Below, piece after piece: positions 16,983 through 26,400 of a stretch of DNA of 64,000 nt. This DNA is from Porphyrobacter sp. LM 6. Lineage in GTDB: Bacteria; Pseudomonadota; Alphaproteobacteria; Sphingomonadales; Sphingomonadaceae. The position numbers were made by a program, and so were the translations under genes. The notes beneath the pieces were generated by a model. The model was not told the DNA's origin. It saw only the letters and a list, made by a program, of their open reading frames with translations, and did no database searches. Positions within the stretch are counted from its first letter, which is position 1. Every line of letters begins with the position of its first letter. Location of the stretch: NCBI RefSeq assembly GCF_001720465.1, contig NZ_CP017113.1:2418001-2482000 (forward strand), given 5' to 3'.

Positions 16983-17662
16983 CCCGCCGCCCGCGTCTTT
17001 TCCGCCACCCGCCGCAGCGCGTTGACGTAGACCTCGGGTGACTGTGCGCCGGGAATCAGGAACTTGTTCTCCACGATCATCGCGGGAACGCCGGAGATGT
17101 TCATGTCCCACGCCTGCGCCTCCTCGGCGAGCACGCGGGCTTCGAGTTCAGGATCATCAAGCGCCGCCTTGGCTGCCTCGCGGTGCAGGCCGACACCGGC
17201 GGCGATATCGAGCAGCACAGCGCGATCACCCAGATTGCGGCGTTCGTTGAAGTGCGCGCGGAACAGCGCGAGCTTTAAGGCGGTCTGCACCTGCGGCCCG
17301 GCCTCGATCAGCGCGAAGGTCAGCAGCTTGTGGCAGTCGCGCGTGTTCCACATCATCGCAGGCGGAGCTTCGCCCTCACCTTCCCACGACAGCGAAACGC
17401 CCGCCCCATCGGCAATCGCCTTCATATGCCCGCGAATCCGCGCGCCTTCTTCTGCGGGGCGGCCATATTTGCGCTGGAGGTGGGCTTCCTGCTCCTCGCC
17501 CTCCAGCGGCATTTGCGGGTTCAGCTCGAACGGACGCCAGCGGATTTCGGCGGCAATCTCGCCTTCCAGCTCCTTCAATGCCTTGGTCAGCTGGCCGTAG
17601 CCGATCAGGCACCACGGGCACATGACATCGGAATAGATGTCGATGGCGAGGTTCTGGGTCAT
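16979..17662 (-). CDS. DsbA family oxidoreductase, FrnE-like
   Basis: 227 residues with no signal peptide, so cytoplasmic. A thioredoxin-fold active site CPWC (about 15–18, in DIYSDVMCPWCLIG) and the inserted helical domain place it with FrnE/2-hydroxychromene-2-carboxylate isomerase relatives; the cis-proline loop SGVPAMIVE is present. FrnE proteins act as disulfide isomerases in stress resistance. ATG 17662 overlaps the end of nudC, which is transcribed just before it on the same strand. Confidence 0.9.
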   Translation of the reverse strand: MTQNLAIDIYSDVMCPWCLIGYGQLTKALKELEGEIAAEIRWRPFELNPQMPLEGEEQEAHLQRKYGRPAEEGARIRGHMKAIADGAGVSLSWEGEGEAPPAMMWNTRDCHKLLTFALIEAGPQVQTALKLALFRAHFNERRNLGDRAVLLDIAAGVGLHREAAKAALDDPELEARVLAEEAQAWDMNISGVPAMIVENKFLIPGAQSPEVYVNALRRVAEKTRAAG

Positions 17663-18555
17663 CGGTCGAGCCACCATGTCACGAGGTGATGCGCAATCGC
17701 GAAGGGGCGCGGGAAGTAGAGCAGGTCCGTCCCCGCCTCGCCCGCCGCGCGCGCCGCTTCCAGCTCCTCGCGGGTGAACCAGCGCGCGTCTTCCAGTTCG
17801 GTGGTGTCGATGTTGAGCGTCGGATCATCCGCCACGCTGGTGCAGCCGATCATCAGCTGGCTCGGGAAGGGCCACGGCTGGCTGGCGATGTATTTCACAT
17901 CGCGCACCCGCACGCCCGCTTCCTCGTGGATCTCGCGGGCCACGGCTTCCTCGATGGTCTCGCCCGGTTCGACGAAGCCGGCGAGCGCAGAATACATCTT
18001 GGGCGGAAAGCGCGGCTGGCGGCCAAGCAGCAGCTTGCCGTCATGCTCGACCAGCATGATCGTCACCGGATCGGTGCGCGGGAAGTGGTCGGCGCCGCAC
18101 GCATCGCAATGCCGCTGCCACCCGCCCTTGACCAGCTTCGTCTTCGATCCGCAGCGCGCGCAAAAGCGGTGGCGCGCGTGCCAGTCGGCAAGGCTGCGCG
18201 CCCCGCCGTAGATCGCGAGATCGGGCGGCGAAAGCTGGGTCATCAGCTGCCACGCGCGCGGCATGGCGTAAGCCGGGCCTTCCGCGCCCTCGCCCGGAAC
18301 GGGGACGAAATGCGCCTTGCCGTCCATCATGCCAAGGAACACCAGCTCGGCATTCTCCGGCACATCGGCAAGGCTGCCCCAGACGAGGCCACCCATATAG
18401 TCCACGCCGGGGAGCAGGCCGTCGAGCACCAGCACCTTGGCGCGCCAGTTCATCAGGCCCGCCAGAGCCTCGTCATCGACACGGATATGATCCGCCCGGT
18501 CGAGCGGCGATCCGGCGAAGGCCATCACCGGCCCAGTGGCGGCGGGGGCGTGCAT
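17659..18555 (-). CDS. nudC: NAD+/NADH diphosphatase NudC
   Basis: 298 residues. A zinc ribbon (Cys132, Cys135, Cys150, Cys153) precedes the Nudix box (about 193–215; GFVEPGETIEEAVAREIHEE), and the NudC-specific SQPWPFP lies at 225–231. It cleaves NAD(H) to NMN(H) and AMP and in E. coli also removes NAD caps from RNA. Start and stop overlap the serine-hydrolase and DsbA-family genes by 1 and 4 bases, an apparent three-gene operon. Confidence 0.94.
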   Translation of the reverse strand: MHAPAATGPVMAFAGSPLDRADHIRVDDEALAGLMNWRAKVLVLDGLLPGVDYMGGLVWGSLADVPENAELVFLGMMDGKAHFVPVPGEGAEGPAYAMPRAWQLMTQLSPPDLAIYGGARSLADWHARHRFCARCGSKTKLVKGGWQRHCDACGADHFPRTDPVTIMLVEHDGKLLLGRQPRFPPKMYSALAGFVEPGETIEEAVAREIHEEAGVRVRDVKYIASQPWPFPSQLMIGCTSVADDPTLNIDTTELEDARWFTREELEAARAAGEAGTDLLYFPRPFAIAHHLVTWWLDR

Positions 18556-19877
18556 CAGGCCGCCTTCTTCTTGTCGCGCAGAGCCTTGAGATCGGCGTCG
18601 ATCGCGGCGAGGAATTCATCGCGGATCGGGTAGGCTTCGGCCGGCATATACTGGGTGAAGAGCCCGGTTCTGAGCCCAAGGTCGAAATCGACCGCCGCCA
18701 GCGTGCCCGCCGCGCCGCCCCAGCCGAAGGTGCTGCCGGTCGAACGCCCGCCCGCGCCGTGGCCTTCGCCCGCGATCCAGCTGCCCGAAGTATCGACGCT
18801 GGCCGGGAGCAGGTTCGACGTGCCGACGCGCACGGCCTCCTCGCTCATCACGAACTTGCCGTCGATCCGGCCATATCCGAGCAGCATTCGCAGGAAGCGG
18901 TCGTAGTCCTTGGGGCTCGACACCAGCCCGCCGCCGCCGGCCGGCACTTCGGGCGGATCGGTGTAGATCGAGCTGGGGCCGGGATCGAGCGGGAAGGGAT
19001 TGCCACCGACGATGCCGTAATTGTCGGTCAGGCGATGCGCCTCGCTAGAGGGGACCTGGAACCACGTGCTGGTCATGCCGCAGGGGTCAAAGATGCGCGC
19101 CTTGAGGAACGCCTCGAACTCCATCCCGCTGGCGACTTCGATCACCCGGCCAAGCAGGTCGATCGAGCAGGAATAGCTCCACTTGGTCGCCGGTTGATAC
19201 ATAAGCGGCAAGGTCGCCAGCCGGTCGGCCCAGACGGCGAGGCCCGGTGCAGGGGTCACCTTGGGGAAGCCCGGGATCGGCATGCGGCTGACCCGTCCGC
19301 CGACGAGGCCAAGCTCGTTATAGGCCTGCTGGAGCGGGCCCTTGCTGATGATCTGGTAGCCCAGCCCCGAGGTGTGGGTGAGCAGCTGGCGAATGGTGAT
19401 CGGCTGGTTGGCGGGCACGGTATCGTCGAGCGAGCCGGCAGGATCGACCAGCACCTGCATCTGGCGGAACGCGGGCAGGATATCGCCGAGCGGCTGATCG
19501 AGGCCGAGCTTGCCCTCGTCGATCAGGATCATCGTCGCCATGCCGGTGATCGGCTTCGACATCGAATAGATGCGGAACAGCGAATCCATGTCGACCGGCG
19601 CGGGCCGCGCGAGCGACAGGGTGCCGCCGCCCACGGTGTGCGCCATGTCCTCCTGCCCCCAGCCGAAGGTCATCAGCAGGTTGGCGACCTTACGTTCGCT
19701 CAGATAGCGGTTGGCCAGCGCGGCGACATGGGGCCAGCTTTCGTCCACCGAATGTGCGCGCAGCATCTGCCCGAACGGCAGGCCCGAAAGCGCAGCCCCG
19801 CCCGCCAGCAGCGCACTGCCGCGCAGCAGCGCACGGCGCGAAAGGACGGACATATCGAGGGCGGTCGTGGTCGGCAT
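18555..19877 (-). CDS. Serine hydrolase, beta-lactamase/penicillin-binding protein-like, Tat exported
   Basis: 440 residues. The N-terminus has a twin-arginine signal (SRRALLRGS followed by a hydrophobic Ala/Leu/Gly stretch), so it is exported folded. The class C beta-lactamase-like domain carries the nucleophile motif SMSK (SxxK), the usual HTSGLGY segment and a YSCS in the YxN position. Family members are esterases or peptidases. ATG 19877 directly precedes the signal peptide; an upstream in-frame start at 19964 would push the Tat signal inside. First gene of the nudC–dsbA set. Confidence 0.9.
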   Translation of the reverse strand: MPTTTALDMSVLSRRALLRGSALLAGGAALSGLPFGQMLRAHSVDESWPHVAALANRYLSERKVANLLMTFGWGQEDMAHTVGGGTLSLARPAPVDMDSLFRIYSMSKPITGMATMILIDEGKLGLDQPLGDILPAFRQMQVLVDPAGSLDDTVPANQPITIRQLLTHTSGLGYQIISKGPLQQAYNELGLVGGRVSRMPIPGFPKVTPAPGLAVWADRLATLPLMYQPATKWSYSCSIDLLGRVIEVASGMEFEAFLKARIFDPCGMTSTWFQVPSSEAHRLTDNYGIVGGNPFPLDPGPSSIYTDPPEVPAGGGGLVSSPKDYDRFLRMLLGYGRIDGKFVMSEEAVRVGTSNLLPASVDTSGSWIAGEGHGAGGRSTGSTFGWGGAAGTLAAVDFDLGLRTGLFTQYMPAEAYPIRDEFLAAIDADLKALRDKKKAA

Positions 19878-19993
19878 GAGGCAGAATCTCCGGAATGGTG
19901 CGCGCGGTTGTGTGCGGCAGGCGCGCGCAAGGGTCAATCGGGCCAAGCACCTGAACGCTTGCAAAATGCAGGTGTGCTACTTATATAACACAC

Positions 19994-20215
19994 ATGCTGA
20001 ACGTGCTCGCCTATCTGATCGGCCTTGTCAGCCTGGTCATCGTCTTCCCCGCACAACTCCCGCTGCTCGGCTGGGCCAACTGGTTTGCCCTGCCGCTGAT
20101 CGTGGTCGGCGTCATCATCGGGGCGCTGTCGTCGAAGGACGGCGGGCGCAATTTCTGTCTGGTGGTACTGCTGATCGCTGCGGTGCGGCTGATGCTCGGC
20201 GGCGGGTTTTTCTAG
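19994..20215 (+). CDS. Small inner-membrane protein
   Basis: 73 residues with about three hydrophobic segments (roughly 4–22, 27–45 and 52–70) separated by short loops, the middle one holding SSKDGGRN. No soluble domain. It ends in GGGFF and its stop overlaps the convergent mutY by four bases. Coding is supported by the membrane-protein pattern and lack of a better frame. Function unknown. Confidence 0.65.
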   Translation: MLNVLAYLIGLVSLVIVFPAQLPLLGWANWFALPLIVVGVIIGALSSKDGGRNFCLVVLLIAAVRLMLGGGFF

Positions 20216-21249
20216 TCTGACGCCAGCGCAAGCTGCGCGGCCTTGAGGAACAGGGTCGCCAGCCCCGCCTCGGCAATCCGTTCGACCGGCCACCACTGGC
20301 CCTCGCCCTCGGGCGCATCGGCTGTTTCCAGCGCGATCACCCGCAGGGTCAGGCTGGCGTGGGTGAAGCCGTGGCGCACCGCGCCCAATTCGCGCCATTC
20401 GCCCGCCAGCGGCACCTCGCCCGATCCGTCTTCGCGCGCGCTCCAGCCGTCATCGGGCAACGCGCGCATTCCGCCGAGCATTCCGGTGCCGGGACGGGTG
20501 ACAAGCCAGACCTCCGATCCGCGCGTGATCCAGAACGCCGTCCCGCGCCGCTCGGGCACGGCCTTCTTGGCAGGCTTGACCGGCAGGCGTTCAGGCTCGC
20601 CTGCCTTGCGGCCCGCGCATGGCCCGGAGAGCGGGCAGATGAGGCAGCGCGGGGCGCGGCTGGTGCAGATCTGCGCGCCCAAGTCCATCATGGCCTGCGC
20701 GAAATCGCCCGCGCGCTGCTGCGGCGTGATCGTGTCAGCAGCCGCACGGATGGCCTTGCGCGCGCCCGGCAAAGGCTCGGCGATCGCGAACAGGCGCGCC
20801 ACCACCCGCTCGACATTGGCATCGACCACCACCGCCCGCTCGCCAAAGGCAATCGCGGCGATCGCGGCGGCGGTGTAATCGCCCAGCCCCGGAAGCGCGC
20901 GGAGTTCTGCCTCGGTGGAGGGAAACCCGCCCCGCTCCGCCACGGCCTTCGCGCATTTCACCAGATTGCGCGCCCGCGAGTAATAGCCCAGCCCCGCCCA
21001 TGCCGCCATGATCGCATCCTCGGGCGCAGCGGCAAGCGCTTCGACCGTGGGCCAGGTTTCGGTGAACTTGGCGAAATAGGGCTTCACCGCCGCCACGGTG
21101 GTCTGTTGCAGCATCACTTCGGACAGCCACACGCGATAGGGCCACGCCGGATCCTCGGGCAGCGCCGCGCCCGGTGCCAGCCGCCACGGCAGATCGCGGG
21201 CGTGCTGGTCGTACCAGGTGAGCAATTGGTCGGAGATGCTGGCAGTCAC
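20212..21249 (-). CDS. mutY: A/G-specific adenine DNA glycosylase MutY
   Basis: 345 residues. N-terminal catalytic domain with VMLQQT, the helix-hairpin-helix LPGLGDYTAAAI, catalytic Asp in VDANVERV, and the 4Fe-4S loop C-x6-C-x2-C-x5-C (CTSRAPRCLICPLSGPC). A C-terminal Nudix-like domain recognises 8-oxoG. It removes adenine paired with 8-oxoguanine. Divergent from the DUF721/dciA gene with only 14 bases between starts, so the promoters must overlap coding sequence or the genes share a short region. Confidence 0.94.
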   Translation of the reverse strand: MTASISDQLLTWYDQHARDLPWRLAPGAALPEDPAWPYRVWLSEVMLQQTTVAAVKPYFAKFTETWPTVEALAAAPEDAIMAAWAGLGYYSRARNLVKCAKAVAERGGFPSTEAELRALPGLGDYTAAAIAAIAFGERAVVVDANVERVVARLFAIAEPLPGARKAIRAAADTITPQQRAGDFAQAMMDLGAQICTSRAPRCLICPLSGPCAGRKAGEPERLPVKPAKKAVPERRGTAFWITRGSEVWLVTRPGTGMLGGMRALPDDGWSAREDGSGEVPLAGEWRELGAVRHGFTHASLTLRVIALETADAPEGEGQWWPVERIAEAGLATLFLKAAQLALASD

Positions 21250-21263
21250 GCGCGGCCTATGGC

Positions 21264-21818
21264 ATGGCGGGCGGACATATGGGAAGCGACACCTCCAAGA
21301 CCCCGAAACCTTATACCCGCCCGCGCGGCAAGGGCGCGCGCGCGATCGGTGATCTGATGCCCGAAATCGGGCGCACCGCCTTCCGCCGTTTCGGCTTCGT
21401 GCAGTCCTCGGTCGTCACCCGCTGGCCCGAGATCGTCGGCCCCCAGCACGCCCGCGTGTGCAGCCCCGAGGCGATCCGCTTCCCCCCCGGCGAAAAGGCA
21501 GAGGGCATCCTGCAACTGGTGGTCGTGCCCGCCCATGCCCCGCTGATTACCCAGGTCATCCCCGAGATCATCGAGCGGGTGAACCGCTTCTTCGGTTACA
21601 ACGCCGTCGCCCGCGTCAAATTGCGGCAAGGCGTGGTTCAGGCACCGGCGGATAATCGCCCTGCGAAACCGCCGCCGTCCTTGAAGCCGATCCCGCTGGA
21701 ATTGGGCGAAAGCTTGCGCGATATCGGCGATCCCGAACTGCGGACCGTGCTCGAATCGCTCGCCCGCAGCCTCGGCAACAGTGAATCAAAACCCCGACGG
21801 GAAGACGACCCCACATGA
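21264..21818 (+). CDS. dciA: DUF721 protein, DciA-like replicative helicase operator
   Basis: 184 residues. The DUF721 domain (about 25–115; AFRRFGFVQSSVVTRWPEIVG) resembles DciA, which helps load DnaB helicase in bacteria that lack DnaC/DnaI. The C-terminal part is proline-rich and charged. The mutY–DUF721–dsbA–smc neighbourhood is common in alphaproteobacteria and fits a replication/chromosome role. ATG 21279 is an alternative start. The stop overlaps the next start in an ATGA. Confidence 0.85.
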   Translation: MAGGHMGSDTSKTPKPYTRPRGKGARAIGDLMPEIGRTAFRRFGFVQSSVVTRWPEIVGPQHARVCSPEAIRFPPGEKAEGILQLVVVPAHAPLITQVIPEIIERVNRFFGYNAVARVKLRQGVVQAPADNRPAKPPPSLKPIPLELGESLRDIGDPELRTVLESLARSLGNSESKPRREDDPT

Positions 21819-22582
21819 TCAAGCCGCTTATCCTTGCCGCCACCGCCGCTGCCGCACTCGCGCTGGGTGCCGGAGCCGCATCCGGCCAGCAGAGCCTTGC
21901 CTCGCCCGGCAGCGCGTTCAAGCCCAAGGACAATCCCGGCAACTGGCAGACCACGATTGCGCGCACCGAGCGCGGGCATCTGATCGGCAACCCCGATGCC
22001 GACCGCAAGCTGATCGAGTTCATCAGCTACACCTGCCCGCACTGTGCCGATTTCACCGCGCGCGGCGAACCGGCGCTGGAACTGACCGCGCTGATGCCCG
22101 GCACGGTCAGCCTCGAAGTGCGCCCGGTGATCCGCAACGCGCTCGATCTCACGCTGTCGCTGCTCGCCGGTTGCGGCGATCCGGCGGGCTTCAAGGGCCG
22201 CCACCAGACGCTGATGCTCACTCAGGCCGAATGGTTCGGCAAGGCCCGCGCCGCGCCCGAAAGCCAGCGCGCGATCTGGGGCCGCGGCGACAAGGCTTCG
22301 CGGATGAACGTCGCCAGCGCGCTCGGCCTCACCGAGATGCTGGTCAAGCGCGGGCAATCGCAGGCCGAGCTTGACGCCTGCGTCTCCGACGATGCCGCCG
22401 CGCGCAAGCTGATGGACAATAGCCGCGCCGATTACACCGATTTCGGGGTGCCCGGCACCCCCAGCTTCGCGCTCGACGGCAAGCTGCTCAGCGAGGTTCA
22501 CAGCTGGGAAGCGCTCTACCCGGTGCTGAGCGAGAAACTCGCCCAGGCCGCCGCCGCGCCGACGCTCGGCACCACCCAGTAG
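21815..22582 (+). CDS. Periplasmic DsbA-like thioredoxin-fold protein
   Basis: 255 residues with a cleavable signal peptide (about 1–24, ending GAASGQ). The active site CPHC lies in FISYTCPHCADF (about 69–80), and the cis-proline loop is GVPGTPSF. Such proteins oxidise or shuffle disulfides in the periplasm. A second, related gene follows; the two share the layout …GNPDA…E-S/G-S-TCP-x-C. Coupled to dciA by a 4-base overlap. Confidence 0.9.
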   Translation: MIKPLILAATAAAALALGAGAASGQQSLASPGSAFKPKDNPGNWQTTIARTERGHLIGNPDADRKLIEFISYTCPHCADFTARGEPALELTALMPGTVSLEVRPVIRNALDLTLSLLAGCGDPAGFKGRHQTLMLTQAEWFGKARAAPESQRAIWGRGDKASRMNVASALGLTEMLVKRGQSQAELDACVSDDAAARKLMDNSRADYTDFGVPGTPSFALDGKLLSEVHSWEALYPVLSEKLAQAAAAPTLGTTQ

Positions 22583-22674
22583 ATCAGTTGTTCACAGCCG
22601 CCGCGCCGCCCTTGCTGCAACGGCGCGCGCGCGGCTATCTTCGCTCTCTTGAATCCCCCCAAGGAACCGCATCG

Positions 22675-23421
22675 ATGACTTTTGCCCGCCTGACAAAGCT
22701 TTCCCTGCTTGCCCTTGCCCCGCTGGCGCTGGCCGCTTGCGGTGATGATGCCGCCAGCGGCGATACCGCGCGCGGCGAGCCGCTGCCGATGGTCGCTGCC
22801 CCGGCCGGGACGAGCTGGACCCAGAAAGTCGTCACGACCGAGGAAGGCGGCTATCTGGTCGGCAACCCCGATGCGCCGCTCAAGCTGGTCGAATATGGCT
22901 CGCTCACCTGCCCCGCCTGCGCGCGCTTTGCCGCAGAAGGCGTGCCGCCGCTGATGGAGAAGTATGTCGCTTCGGGCCGCGTGAGCTTCGAGTTCCGCAG
23001 CTTCCTGATCCACGGCCCGCTCGATCTGGCGCTGACCCGTCTGATCGGCTGTTCGACCCCCGAAGCCGCGCTGCCGCTGGCCGATCAGGTCTGGGCCAAC
23101 CTCGGCCCGATCCAGGACCGCGCTTTCGCCAATCAGGCCGCCCTCGCCAGCACCAACGGCCTGCCCGAAAACGAACGCTTCGTGAAGTTCGGCGAGCTGA
23201 CCGGTCTCTACGAATTCTTTGCCGCGCGCGGGATCAGCGAAGATCAGGCGCGCACCTGCATGGCCGACTTCGCTTCGCTGGAACGCCTCGCCAAGCTGTC
23301 GGAAGGCTATTCGAGCGATGGGATCAACCAGACGCCGACCTTCATGCTCAACGGGCGCAAGGTCGAAGGCGGTTCGTGGTCGCAGCTCGAGCCGGCGCTC
23401 CAGCGCGCCGGCGCGCGCTGA
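22675..23421 (+). CDS. DsbA-like thioredoxin-fold lipoprotein
   Basis: 248 residues. The signal peptide ends in a lipobox LAAC (Cys about 22), predicting a membrane-anchored lipoprotein. The thioredoxin-fold active site is CPAC in YGSLTCPACARF, with cis-proline in NQTPTFML. ATG 22675 has AAGGAA nine bases upstream; an in-frame start at 22588 would bury the signal peptide. It is a tandem paralogue of the preceding gene with a different CXXC dipeptide, suggesting a different redox potential or partner. smc follows after 28 bases. Confidence 0.9.
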   Translation: MTFARLTKLSLLALAPLALAACGDDAASGDTARGEPLPMVAAPAGTSWTQKVVTTEEGGYLVGNPDAPLKLVEYGSLTCPACARFAAEGVPPLMEKYVASGRVSFEFRSFLIHGPLDLALTRLIGCSTPEAALPLADQVWANLGPIQDRAFANQAALASTNGLPENERFVKFGELTGLYEFFAARGISEDQARTCMADFASLERLAKLSEGYSSDGINQTPTFMLNGRKVEGGSWSQLEPALQRAGAR

Positions 23422-23449
23422 GGCGTAACGGGGGCGGATACCCGACCCG

Positions 23450-26400
23450 ATGCAGATCCACCGGCTCAAGCTCAGCGGTTTCAAGAGCTTCGTCGAACCG
23501 GCGGACTTGCGTATCGAGCCGGGGCTGACCGGCGTCGTCGGCCCCAACGGCTGCGGCAAATCCAATCTGCTCGAAGCGATTCGCTGGGTCATGGGGGAAA
23601 CCTCGGCCAAGTCGATGCGCTCGGGCGGGATGGAGGATGTGATCTTCGCGGGCACCTCCACCCGCCCCCCGCGCGACTTTGCCGAAGTCGTGCTCCACGC
23701 CGAGGATGACGGCGGCGAGGAGCTGGTCGTCACCCGCCGGATCGAGCGCGGCGCGGGCAGCGCCTACCGCGTCAACGGGCGCGACGTGCGCGCCAAGGAT
23801 GTGGCACTCACCTTCGCCGATGCCGCAACCGGCGCGCATTCGCCTGCGCTCGTCAGTCAGGGCAAGATCGCGCAGGTGATCGCCGCCAAGCCCGCCGAAC
23901 GCCGCGCGATGCTCGAAGAAGCCGCCGGGATCGCGGGCCTTCACGTCCGCCGCAAGGATGCCGAGAGCAAGCTGCGCGGGGCCGAGGCGAACCTTGCGCG
24001 GCTCGAAGACCTGATGGCGGGGCTCGACGCGCAGATCGCCACGCTCAAGCGGCAGGCCAAGCAGGCCGAACGCTACACCGAACTCACCCACAAGATTCAG
24101 GGCGCCGAAGCCCGCCTGCTGTTCGCCCGCTGGCGCGAGGCTGCGGCGGCCGCCAAGGAAGCGCGCGCCGCTGCCGGTGCGGCCGAGGAACAGGTCGCCG
24201 CGACCCAGGCCGAGGTTGCTCAGGCGCAGGCCGAACAGGCCGCCGCCGCGCAAGCGCTCGCCGATGCGCGCGACGAACTCGCCGACCGCCGCGACGATGC
24301 CAGCGCGCACGGGCACCGCATGGCCGCGCTCGCCGAAAAGCTGGAAGCCGCCGAAACCCGCCTCACCGATCTTGCGCGCCAACAGCAGCGGCTGGAAGAA
24401 GACCGCGCCGATGCCGACCGCTTGACCTCGGCCGCAGTCGAGGCGCTGGCGCGGTTGACGACCGAACTGGCCGCCAGCCGCGAAGCGGTCAGCACCGCCG
24501 AAGCCGCGCGCCCTGCGCTTGCCGAAAAGGCCGAAGACCGCGAACGCGCGCACCGCGCCGCCGAACTCGCGCTCGCCAAGGCGACCGCCGATCATGCCGG
24601 CGTGGAAGCAGAATGGCGCGTTGCCGAAGCAGCGGTCGAACAGGCCGAGGCGCGGCTCGCCCGGATCGAAGCCGAAGCCGCGCGCCTCGCCCGCGCCCGC
24701 GCAGAGCTTGCAGCAAGCGGCGATGCCGAGGCCGAAGTCATCGCCGCGCGCACCGCCGCTGATGATGCGGCGAAAACGCTCTCCGGTTTGCGCGAAAAGC
24801 TCGCCGCCGATCAGGCGCGCAAGGGCGAATTGCAGACCGCGCGTGACGAGGCTGCCACGGCGCTCGCCGCCGCCCGCGCCGAACTGGCCGGGATCGAGCG
24901 CGAACACACCGCCCTCGCCCGCGACCGCGAGGCCCGCAGCCGACGCGAAGCAGGGCGGCAGGGCATGGCGACCGCGCTTGACAAGGTGAGCGTCGCGCCG
25001 GGTTACGAACGCGCGCTCGCCGCCGTGCTGGGCCGCGATGGCAAGTCACCGCTCGGTGCGCCTGCCAGCCCGCAGGACGGGCGGTTCTGGACGGGGGCCG
25101 CCGCGCCCAAGCCAGTCGCGGACAGTCTGCTTTCACACCTCAAGGATTGCCCCGCCGAACTCGCTGCCCGCCTCGCGCTGGTGCATTGTGCCGAGACGGA
25201 TGATGGCCGCGCCCTCGCCCCCGGCGAATGGCTGGTTACCCGCGCCGGACACTTGCGCCGCTGGGACGGGTTCGTCGCCCGCGGCGAAGGTGCGGCGGAA
25301 GCCGCCCAGCTCGAAGCCGCGAACCGCTTTGCCGAACTCGACGCCGCGCTTCCACCCTTACGCGAAGCCGCCGCCCGCGCCGAGGCCGAGGACAAGGCCG
25401 TGCGCGAGGAGCTTGCCGCGCTGCAAACCGCGCTCATCGCGCAGGAACGCAGCATCGCGGGCGCAATCGAGGCCGAACGCCAGGCGCTGCGCCGGCTCGA
25501 TCAGGCCGAAGCCGCGAAGGAACGCCTGGCCGCCCGCCTCGCCGAACTGGCCGCCAGCAGCGAGGAAATCGAGACCCAGATCGCCGCCGCCGCCGGTGAT
25601 GTCACCGCCGCGCGCGAGGCCCGCGAACGTCTGCCTGCCCGCGATGCCGGGCGCGCGTCGCTGGAGGCCGCGCAGGCCAAGAACGAAGCCGCCCGCGCCG
25701 GGGTGCAGGCTGCGCTCGCTGAACTCGCCGCGCAGGATCAGGCGCTGGCCGTGGCGCGCGAGCGGCTCGCCGCCCAGTCCGCCGACCACGCCGGATGGCA
25801 GGCGCGATCGAGCGATGCCGAACGCCGCATGGCCGAAACCAGCCGCCGCCTCGCCGAAATCGAGGAAGAACGCGCTATCCACGCCGCCAAGCCCGCCGCG
25901 CTGACCGCCGAAATCGAAGCGGGCGAGGCCACCCGCAGCCGCCTTGCTGCCGAGCTTGCCGAAGCCGAAGGTGTGATGCGCGAGGCCGAGGCGCGCCAGC
26001 GCGCTGCCGACGCCGCGCTCGCCGCCCGCACCGAAACCCTCGCCCAGGCCCGCGAACGCCGCGCCAGTCTGGTCGCGCGGGCCGAGAACGAGGAGCAGCG
26101 CCGCACCGAAATGGCGCGCGTTTCGGGCGAACGCTTCCAGTGCCCGCCGCCGCTGCTGGGCGAGAAGTTCGGCTTTGACGAAGGCGACCTCGCCCTCGCC
26201 AGCGACGAATCCGCCGAGCTTGAACGCCTCACCGCTGCGCGCGAACGGATCGGGCCGGTCAACCTCGTCGCGGCTGACGAGCTCGCCCGGATCGAGGGCG
26301 AACACGGCACCAGCGCGCAGGAACAGGCCGAACTGGTCGAAGCGATTGCGCGGCTGCGCGGGTCGATCGGCAGCCTGAACCGCGAGGGGCGCGAACGGCT

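Noticed and set aside
18759..19988. 409-codon plus-strand frame opposite the serine hydrolase
   Set aside because: His/Arg/Ala-rich antisense shadow without any domain; the minus strand has the Tat signal and SxxK motif.
23348..24907. 519-codon minus-strand frame opposite smc
   Set aside because: Gly/Ala/Arg-rich shadow of the SMC coiled coil; no domain.
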